Shown in pieces: positions 36,679 to 42,071 of a DNA stretch of 42,071 nt; position 1 is the first letter of the stretch; every line of letters begins with the position of its first letter. This DNA is from Actinomycetes bacterium. Its GTDB lineage: Bacteria > Actinomycetota > Actinomycetes > Mycobacteriales > Micromonosporaceae. Location of the stretch: positions 1-42,071 of the forward strand of contig JAEYGD010000373.1 in the NCBI GenBank assembly GCA_023402505.1, in the 5' to 3' direction. The position numbers and the translations under genes were made by a program. The notes under the pieces are model-generated. The model did not search any database. It was not told the origin of the DNA and was given only the letters and a program-made list of their open reading frames with translations.

Positions 36679-37587
36679 ATGCCGGTCATCGAGGTGACCA
36701 ACCTGCACAAGCGGTACGGCGGTCTGGTGGCCGTGGACGACGTGTCGTTCATGGTCGAGGCCGGGGAAATCTTCGGGATCCTCGGTCCGAACGGCGCCGG
36801 CAAGACCACGACGGTGGAGTGCGTCGCCGGCCTCCGGTCCCCGGACGGGGGCGACGTCGCGGTCCTCGGGCTGGATCCGCGCCGGGACGGGGCGCAGCTC
36901 CGGGAGCGCGTCGGGATGCAGCTCCAGGAGAGCCTGTTGCCCGATCAGTTGCGGGTCGGCGAGGCGTTGGAGCTGTACGCCTCGTTCTACCGCGACCCGG
37001 CCGACCCGGCCCGGCTGATCGACCAGTTGGGGCTGGGCGAGAAGCGGAACGCCCCGTACAAGAAGCTCTCCGGCGGCCAGAAGCAGCGGCTGTCCATCGC
37101 GCTCGCGCTGGTCGGCAGTCCCGAGATCGCCATCCTCGACGAGCTGACCACCGGGCTGGACCCGCAGGCCCGCCGGGACACCTGGACGCTGATCGAGCAG
37201 GTCCGCGACAGCGGGGTGACGATCGTGCTGGTCACCCACTTCATGGAGGAGGCCGAGCGGCTCTGCGACCGGGTCGCGGTGATCGACCGGGGGCGGGTCG
37301 TCGCCCTGGACAGCCCGTCGGGCCTGGTGTCGACCGTGGCTCCGGAGCAACGCATCCGGTTCCGCCCGTCCGCCCCGGTGGACGACCGGCTCTTCGCCGA
37401 CCTCCCGCAGGTGACCGGTGTGAGCCACACCGGCGGTCAGGTCGTGGTGACCGGCACCGGTGACGTTCTGCACGCGGTCACCTCGGTGCTCGCCCGCAAC
37501 CAGATCATCGCCGCCGACCTGCGGCTGGAGCAGTCCACCCTCGACGACGCGTTCGTCGAGCTGACCGGGCACCGCCCCGCCGAGTGA
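36679..37587 (+). CDS. ABC-2 type exporter ATP-binding protein (DrrA-like)
   Basis: 302 residues. Walker A GPNGAGKTT (about 36-44), Q-loop MQLQESLLPDQ, signature LSGGQKQRLSIALAL, Walker B with DEL in place of DEP (IAILDELTTGLDPQARR), H-loop VTHFMEEAERL. The DEL variant and the C-terminal regulatory half (about 225-302, EQSTLDDAFVELTGH) are typical of the DrrA/antibiotic-export subfamily. ATG 36679 has GGAAGG eight bases upstream; GTG 36676 is possible. The stop overlaps a GTG, but the permease more likely starts at ATG 37599. The operon continues into a two-component system. Confidence 0.93.
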   Translation: MPVIEVTNLHKRYGGLVAVDDVSFMVEAGEIFGILGPNGAGKTTTVECVAGLRSPDGGDVAVLGLDPRRDGAQLRERVGMQLQESLLPDQLRVGEALELYASFYRDPADPARLIDQLGLGEKRNAPYKKLSGGQKQRLSIALALVGSPEIAILDELTTGLDPQARRDTWTLIEQVRDSGVTIVLVTHFMEEAERLCDRVAVIDRGRVVALDSPSGLVSTVAPEQRIRFRPSAPVDDRLFADLPQVTGVSHTGGQVVVTGTGDVLHAVTSVLARNQIIAADLRLEQSTLDDAFVELTGHRPAE

Positions 37588-37598
37588 GGGAGTACGAC

Positions 37599-38333
37599 AT
37601 GCGTGCCTTCGGGCAGATCCTCAAGATCGAGACGAGACTCTACCTGCGGGACTTCGGCGCGCCGCTGCTCACCATCGGGATACCGCTGGCGCTGCTGGTG
37701 GTGTTCGGCCTGATCCCGGCGACGCGGGAGCCGGACCCGGAGTTCGGTGGCCTGTCCTTCATCCAGTACTTCGCGCCGTCGCTGCTGGTCATCACGCTCG
37801 CCATGTCGGCGGTGAACGTCCTGCCCACCGTGCTGGCCACCTACCGGGAACGCGGCGTGCTCCGCCGCCTGGCCACCACGCCGGCCAGCCCGGCCGCGCT
37901 GCTCGCCGCCCAACTGGTCATCTCGCTCGGCACGATCCTGGTCAGCGCCGTCCTGCTCGTCGTGGTCGGCCGGCTGGCCCTCGACGTGCCGCTGCCCCGG
38001 CACCCGCTCGGCTTCGCGCTGGCCCTCGTCCTCGGTACGGCGGCGCTGCTGGCGCTGGGGCTGCTGGTGGCGGCGGTCGCCCGCACGAACAAGGCCGCAC
38101 AGGCGATGGCGGTGCCGCTGTTCATGGTGGTCATGTTCTTCGGCGGGGTCTACCTGCCCCGGTTCCTGCTGCCGGACTTCCTGGTCCGGATCGGCGACTA
38201 CACGCCACCCGGCGTGCAGGCGCTGCTCGATGCCTGGACCGCGGATGCGCCGCGCCCGCTGCACCTGGTGATAATGGCGGTCATCGCCGTGCTCGCCGGT
38301 TCCGTCGCGGCGAAGCTGTTCCGCTGGGAGTGA
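37599..38333 (+). CDS. ABC-2 type transporter permease (DrrB-like)
   Basis: 244 residues, six membrane segments. The ABC2_membrane fold is seen as LLTIGIPLALLVVFGLIP, FAPSLLVITLAMSAVNVLPT, YRERGVLRRLATTPASPAAL (the conserved cytoplasmic coupling loop), LGTAALLALGLLVAAVARTN and MVVMFFGGVYLPRFLLPDFL. It forms an exporter with the preceding ATPase. ATG 37599 is chosen for GAGGGAG about seven bases upstream; an in-frame GTG at 37584 overlaps the ATPase stop. Substrate unknown. Confidence 0.92.
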   Translation: MRAFGQILKIETRLYLRDFGAPLLTIGIPLALLVVFGLIPATREPDPEFGGLSFIQYFAPSLLVITLAMSAVNVLPTVLATYRERGVLRRLATTPASPAALLAAQLVISLGTILVSAVLLVVVGRLALDVPLPRHPLGFALALVLGTAALLALGLLVAAVARTNKAAQAMAVPLFMVVMFFGGVYLPRFLLPDFLVRIGDYTPPGVQALLDAWTADAPRPLHLVIMAVIAVLAGSVAAKLFRWE

Positions 38334-38345
38334 GCGGGGGTCCCG

Positions 38346-39614
38346 ATGACCAGCACCGCCGAGCAGGTCGGCCAGCCGACAGGCTGGGAAGCCCAGGAGG
38401 CCCGCCTCCACCGGGCGCTCCCGTACGTCGGGCTGGCCGTCGGGGCGCTGCTCACCGTCGCCGCGCCGGCCCCCTCGGGCCGCCCGCTGGCCTCGCACCT
38501 GCTCGTCGCCGCGATTGCGGCGTGCTGGATCGCCTGGTTCATCACCCTGCACCCGGAGTGGCCGGACCGGCGCGTGTTGATGGCCGTCTACTACGTCGGG
38601 CTGCTCCTGCTCAGCGCCGTGCTGGTGTTGATCAGTCCCTGGTACGGCTTCTTCAGTTGGGCCGGCTACCTGCACTCGTTGCTGCTGCCCGGCAACTGGC
38701 GCTTCGTCGGGGCGGCCGCCTCGGGCGTCCTGGCGGCCACCGCACAGGGGGGCGGCGTGCCGTCCTCCCTGCCGCACTGGCTGCTCTGGGGCGTGCTGGC
38801 GCTGTTCAACGTGGGGGCGGCCGGTGGGATAATCTGGTTCGCCACCCTCGCGGAGCGGCAGCACGTCAACCGGAAGCGGCTGGTCGAGGAGTTGGCCGAG
38901 GCGAACCGCCGGCTCGCCGAGACGATGCGGGAGAACGAGGGGCTGCACGCCCAGCTGCTCAACCAGGCCCGGGAGGCCGGGGTCACCGACGAGCGGCAGC
39001 GGATGGCCCGGGAGATCCACGACACCCTGGCCCAGGGCCTCACCGGCATCATCACCCAGTTGGAGGCGGCCGGGCAGGCCCGGGACCGGCGGGCCGACTG
39101 GCAGCGGCACGTGGACACGGCGGTCACACTGGCCCGGGAGAGCCTCACCGAGGCCCGCCGCTCGGTGCGGGCGGTCCGGCCCGAGGCGCTGGAGTCGGCC
39201 CGGCTGCCCGACGCGCTCACCGACCTGACCCGGCGCTGGTCGACGATCAACGAGGTACGCGTCGACGTCCGCGTCACCGGCGACGCCCACCCGCTGCACC
39301 CGGAGGTCGAGGTGACCCTGCTGCGGGCCGCCCAGGAGGCACTGGCGAACGTGGCCCGGCACGCGAAGGCGTCCCGGGTGGGGCTGACCCTGTCGTACAT
39401 GGGGGACGTGGTGACCCTGGACGTCCGGGACGACGGGATCGGGTTCCCCGTCGACGACTGGCCCGCCGCCCGTCGCGCCGACGGCGGGTACGGGTTGACC
39501 GTGATGCGGCAGCGGGTCGCCCGGGTCGGCGGTGAACTGGCCGTGGAGAGCGAGCCGGGCGGCGGCACCGCCGTGTCGGCGTCCGTGCCCGCGCTCGCCG
39601 GGGGTGCCGGTTGA
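38346..39614 (+). CDS. NarL-type sensor histidine kinase (HisKA_3) of the ABC exporter operon
   Basis: 422 residues. The N-terminal half has about five to six membrane segments (30-170) and no clear extracytoplasmic sensor domain, suggesting an intramembrane sensor. A helical linker (170-212) leads to HisKA_3 with His225 in DERQRMAREIHDTLAQGL. The HATPase_c domain contains VRDDGIGFPV and GGYGLTVMRQRV. It phosphorylates the regulator 39611-40252. It lies 12 bp after the permease gene, so exporter and sensor share a transcript, as in LiaFSR/BceRS-like cell-envelope or drug-sensing arrangements. Confidence 0.92.
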   Translation: MTSTAEQVGQPTGWEAQEARLHRALPYVGLAVGALLTVAAPAPSGRPLASHLLVAAIAACWIAWFITLHPEWPDRRVLMAVYYVGLLLLSAVLVLISPWYGFFSWAGYLHSLLLPGNWRFVGAAASGVLAATAQGGGVPSSLPHWLLWGVLALFNVGAAGGIIWFATLAERQHVNRKRLVEELAEANRRLAETMRENEGLHAQLLNQAREAGVTDERQRMAREIHDTLAQGLTGIITQLEAAGQARDRRADWQRHVDTAVTLARESLTEARRSVRAVRPEALESARLPDALTDLTRRWSTINEVRVDVRVTGDAHPLHPEVEVTLLRAAQEALANVARHAKASRVGLTLSYMGDVVTLDVRDDGIGFPVDDWPAARRADGGYGLTVMRQRVARVGGELAVESEPGGGTAVSASVPALAGGAG

Positions 39615-40252
39615 CCACACCGGTGCGGTTGCTGATCGTCGACGACCACCCGGTGGTCCGCGACGGCCTGCGCGGCATGTTCACCGGCGACCCCGGGTTC
39701 GAGGTGGTCGGCGAGGCCGGGGACGGCGCCGAGGCGCTCGCCCTGGCCGCGCACAGCCGGCCCGACGTGGTGCTGATGGACCTGCGGATGCCCGGCATGG
39801 ACGGGGTGACCGCGATCGGCCGGCTGCTCCGCTCGGGCAACCCGGCGAAGGTGCTGGTGCTGACCACGTACGACACGGACGCCGACGTGCTGCCGGCGAT
39901 CGAGGCCGGCGCCACCGGTTACCTGCTCAAGGACGCGCCCCGCGAGGACCTGGTCCGGGCGGTGCGGGCCGCCGCCCGGGGCGAGGCGGTGCTCTCCCCG
40001 TCGGTGGCCGGGCGGCTGATGGGCCGGCTGCGCGGGCCGGCGGAGGATCCGCTCAGCCAGCGCGAACTGGAGGTGCTCACGCTGGTGGCGAAGGGCGCCT
40101 CGAACCGGGAGGCCGCCGCCCGGCTGTTCATCAGCGAAGCCACCGTGAAGACCCACCTGCTGCACGTGTACGCCAAGCTCGGCGTCAACGACCGGGCGGC
40201 CGCCGTGGCCGTCGCGTACGACCGTGGGCTGCTGACGCCGGGCGGGCAGTGA
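39611..40252 (+). CDS. NarL/FixJ (LuxR-type HTH) response regulator
   Basis: 213 residues. Receiver with D11/D12, phospho-acceptor D57 (VVLMDLRMPGMDG), T84 region (VLTTYD) and K103 region (YLLKDAPRE). LuxR HTH at about 147-210: LSQRELEVLTLVAKGASNRE, then EATVKTHLLHVYAKLGVNDR. The start is TTG 39611 overlapping the kinase stop (TTGA), so kinase and regulator are coupled; GTG 39623 would drop four residues. It probably controls its own operon and the exporter. Confidence 0.92.
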   Translation: MTTPVRLLIVDDHPVVRDGLRGMFTGDPGFEVVGEAGDGAEALALAAHSRPDVVLMDLRMPGMDGVTAIGRLLRSGNPAKVLVLTTYDTDADVLPAIEAGATGYLLKDAPREDLVRAVRAAARGEAVLSPSVAGRLMGRLRGPAEDPLSQRELEVLTLVAKGASNREAAARLFISEATVKTHLLHVYAKLGVNDRAAAVAVAYDRGLLTPGGQ

Positions 40253-40256
40253 GAGG

Positions 40257-41240
40257 GTGCGCGCGGCCCGGCTGATCTCGTTGGTGTTGCTGCTCCAGTC
40301 ACGGGAGACGATGACGGCGGCGGAGCTGGCGCGCGAGTTGGAGGTCTCCGAGCGCACCGTCTACCGGGACGTGCTGGCGCTCTCCGCCGCCGGCGTGCCG
40401 GTGTACGCCGACCGGGGGCGGGCCGGTGGCTACCGGCTGCTGGGCGGCTACCGCACCCGGCTGACCGGGCTGACCCGGGACGAGGCGGAGGCGCTGTTCC
40501 TGGCCGGGCTGCCCGGGCCGGCCGGTGACATGGGGCTGGCCGACGCGGTGGCGTCGGCCGAGCTGAAGGTCCTCGCCGCGTTGCCGCCGAGCCTGCGCGA
40601 CGCGCCGGCCCGCACCGGTCAGCGGTTCCACCTGGACGTGCCGGGCTGGTTCCGGGAGAGCGGGCCGCCGCCCTGGCTCAGCGAGCTGGCCGGCGCGGTG
40701 TGGCGGGACCGGGTGGTGCGGTTGCGCTACCGGCGCGGTGACCGCGAGGTCGACCGGGAGGCGCACCCGTACGGGCTGGTCCTGAAGAGCGGGACCTGGT
40801 ATCTGGTCGGCCGGGTCGGCGACGCGTACCGCACCTACCGGGTGGACCGGGTGACCCACGTCGAGACGGGTACCGAGACGTTCGACCGGGACGCCGGCTT
40901 CGACCTGGCCGGCTACTGGCGGGAGCAGGCCGGGGAGTTCCTGCGCGGCATGCTCCGGGCCGAGGTGACGCTCCGGTTGAGCCCCGCCGGCCTGCGCCGG
41001 CTCCGCTTCCTCACCGACGCCCCCTTCGTGTACGACGGGGTGCTCGCCGCGGCCGGCGAACCTGACGGGCAGGGGTGGGTGGTGACCCGCCTGCCCGTCG
41101 AGTCCGTGGAGGTCGCGTACGCCCAACTGCTCTCGCTGGGCCCGGAGGTGGAGGTGCTCGACCCGCCGGAGCTGCGGGAGCTGATGGTCGACGCCGCCCG
41201 CCGGTCCGCGGCGGTCTACCGGGTCAGCGGTAGCCGGTGA
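40257..41240 (+). CDS. HTH/WYL-domain transcriptional regulator (DeoR/YafY-like)
   Basis: 327 residues. N-terminal HTH_11: RAARLISLVLLLQSRETMTA then ELARELEVSERTVYRDVLAL, and a wing ADRGRAGGYRL. The WYL domain covers about 150-220 (RLRYRRGDREVDREAHPYGL, GTWYLVGRVGDAYRTYRVDR), and the WCX tail ends VYRVSG. WYL regulators bind nucleotides, nucleic acids or small ligands. GTG 40257 is only four bases behind the response regulator stop, so it could be cotranscribed. The 3' end overlaps the convergent SDR gene by 17 bases. Its target is perhaps the SDR or the exporter operon. Confidence 0.9.
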   Translation: MRAARLISLVLLLQSRETMTAAELARELEVSERTVYRDVLALSAAGVPVYADRGRAGGYRLLGGYRTRLTGLTRDEAEALFLAGLPGPAGDMGLADAVASAELKVLAALPPSLRDAPARTGQRFHLDVPGWFRESGPPPWLSELAGAVWRDRVVRLRYRRGDREVDREAHPYGLVLKSGTWYLVGRVGDAYRTYRVDRVTHVETGTETFDRDAGFDLAGYWREQAGEFLRGMLRAEVTLRLSPAGLRRLRFLTDAPFVYDGVLAAAGEPDGQGWVVTRLPVESVEVAYAQLLSLGPEVEVLDPPELRELMVDAARRSAAVYRVSGSR

Positions 41241-42071
41241 CGTCCGCCGGCTTGCCGGTCTCCACCACCTCGGTGATGTAGCGGAACCCGTCCGGCCGGC
41301 TGCCGTCGAGGTCGGTGAAGCCGTACACCCGGGACAGTTCGCCGGCCGAGACGGACGCCTGGTTCCAGCGGGCCCGGTCGTCGTCGGCGGCGAGCGCGGC
41401 GACCGCGCGCCCGACGAACGCGGGGGTCTCCGAGATGAGGAAGTGCGGGTCCTTGGCGGCGCCGTCCCGCCAGGTCTCCTCGGTGACCCCGAAGTGCTCC
41501 AGCATCGCCTCGGACCGGATCCAGCCCGGCGTCAGCGCCACGGCGGTGCCACCGTGCGGCTTCACCTCGTGCCCCCAGGCGTACGCGAGCCGGTTCACCG
41601 ACGTCTTCGCCAGGTCGTAGAAGACCGACAGCCGGTAGTGGGCGTCGTTGTACGCCTTCGTACCGTCGCCGACCTCGACGACCAGGCCACCGGGGCGGCG
41701 GATCAGCAGCGGGAGCGCGAAGTGGCTGGTGATGATGTGCGTGTCGACGGCCAGTCGCAGGGCCCGGAAGCCGTCGTCGAGCCGCTGCTCCCAGACCGGC
41801 TTCTCCCAGGTGATGAGCGGATCGGCGCCCCAGACGTCGTTGACCAGCACGTCGAGCCGGCCCTGTTCGGTGTCGATCCGCTCGACCAGCGCACGGACCT
41901 CGTCGGCGACCAGGTGGTCCACCCGGACGGCGACGCCGGTGCCGCCCGCCTCGGTGACCAGCTCGGCGGTTTCCTCGATCGTCTCCGGCCGGTCCAGCTC
42001 GGAGCGGCCCGCGGTCCGGCTGCTGCGCCCGGTCGCGTACACCGTGGCGCCGGCCGCGCCGCGTTGCACGG
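41224..42071 (-). CDS. SDR family oxidoreductase, N-terminus cut by window edge
   Basis: About 282 residues are visible; the frame is open at the edge. The visible N-terminus (GAAGATVYATGRSSRTAGRS) is the second strand of the Rossmann fold, so the TGxxxGIG motif lies beyond the window. After it come LDVLVNDVWGADP (in place of NNAG), a YDLAKTSVNRLAYAW segment (YxxxK catalytic pair) and VALTPGWIRSEAMLEHFG. The NDVWG variant and long C-terminal part are typical of a distinct actinobacterial SDR subgroup (DHRS1-like). Substrate unknown. Confidence 0.88.
   Translation of the reverse strand, partial: VQRGAAGATVYATGRSSRTAGRSELDRPETIEETAELVTEAGGTGVAVRVDHLVADEVRALVERIDTEQGRLDVLVNDVWGADPLITWEKPVWEQRLDDGFRALRLAVDTHIITSHFALPLLIRRPGGLVVEVGDGTKAYNDAHYRLSVFYDLAKTSVNRLAYAWGHEVKPHGGTAVALTPGWIRSEAMLEHFGVTEETWRDGAAKDPHFLISETPAFVGRAVAALAADDDRARWNQASVSAGELSRVYGFTDLDGSRPDGFRYITEVVETGKPADVTGYR

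Noticed and set aside
37437..39620. 727-codon frame antisense to the exporter permease and kinase
   Set aside because: Composition is low-complexity Gly/Arg/Gln and it lies opposite well-recognised genes; no ribosome site or family motif.
1..42071. Secondary-metabolite cluster, prophage, toxin-antitoxin or antiphage defence system
   Set aside because: I looked for PKS/NRPS, terpene, RiPP precursor, integrase, terminase, restriction and toxin motifs and saw none; exporters and regulators alone are not enough.

Overview
The window is very GC-rich (roughly 70% or more by eye) with GTG and TTG starts, leaderless promoters, and mycothiol, SenX3/RegX3 and MsiK-dependent sugar-uptake genes. This indicates an actinomycete, most likely a Micromonospora-like member of Micromonosporaceae (inference from gene content and style, not from a search). 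I support 45 protein genes (two cut by the window edges) plus one possible 21-codon linker ORF. I saw no rRNA, tRNA, CRISPR array, phage or transposase gene.

The left and middle parts (1-26.5 kb) keep the gene order of the Mycobacterium tuberculosis Rv0482-Rv0502 region: acyltransferase start, NAD-epimerase, 33-residue bS22, excisionase-like HTH, sugar isomerase, Ppx/GppA, cysteine-rich protein, RegX3, SenX3, phosphoglycerate mutase, YbjN protein, MshA, SDR and MurB. Lineage-specific genes are inserted in this backbone. At 2-10 kb lie a MacAB-like ABC efflux set with a membrane-anchored HExxH protease, proline dehydrogenase, a lipoprotein plus glutathionylspermidine-synthase-like ligase pair, and a CGNR zinc-finger regulator. 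PhoU stands divergent to SenX3 with PHO-box-like repeats between them. At 17-21.5 kb lie two tandem paralogous MFS transporters and a histone-H1-like protein.

At 27.4-33.5 kb is a CebEFG/BglC/CebR-type operon: binding lipoprotein, two permeases, GH1 beta-glucosidase and LacI repressor, without its own ATPase. Its promoter is bracketed by two GAGAGCGCTCTC palindromes. A 62-bp tandem duplication between the last permease and the glucosidase creates a chain of overlapping stop/start codons.

From 33.5 kb to the end: a RidA-GNAT pair; a small accessory patch (two coupled small ORFs and a 65-residue HTH protein); an EI24 membrane protein divergent from an ABC-2 exporter/two-component operon (ATPase, permease, NarL-type kinase and regulator) that runs on into a WYL regulator; and the 3' part of an SDR.

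The 623-bp convergent gap at 12.8-13.4 kb is the richest non-coding stretch. It holds a 40-bp tandem repeat, a 10-bp tandem repeat, a 125-bp MITE-like inverted-repeat unit and a G-quadruplex motif. Many genes start directly 6-7 nt after a TANNNT -10 box, which suggests widespread leaderless transcription.
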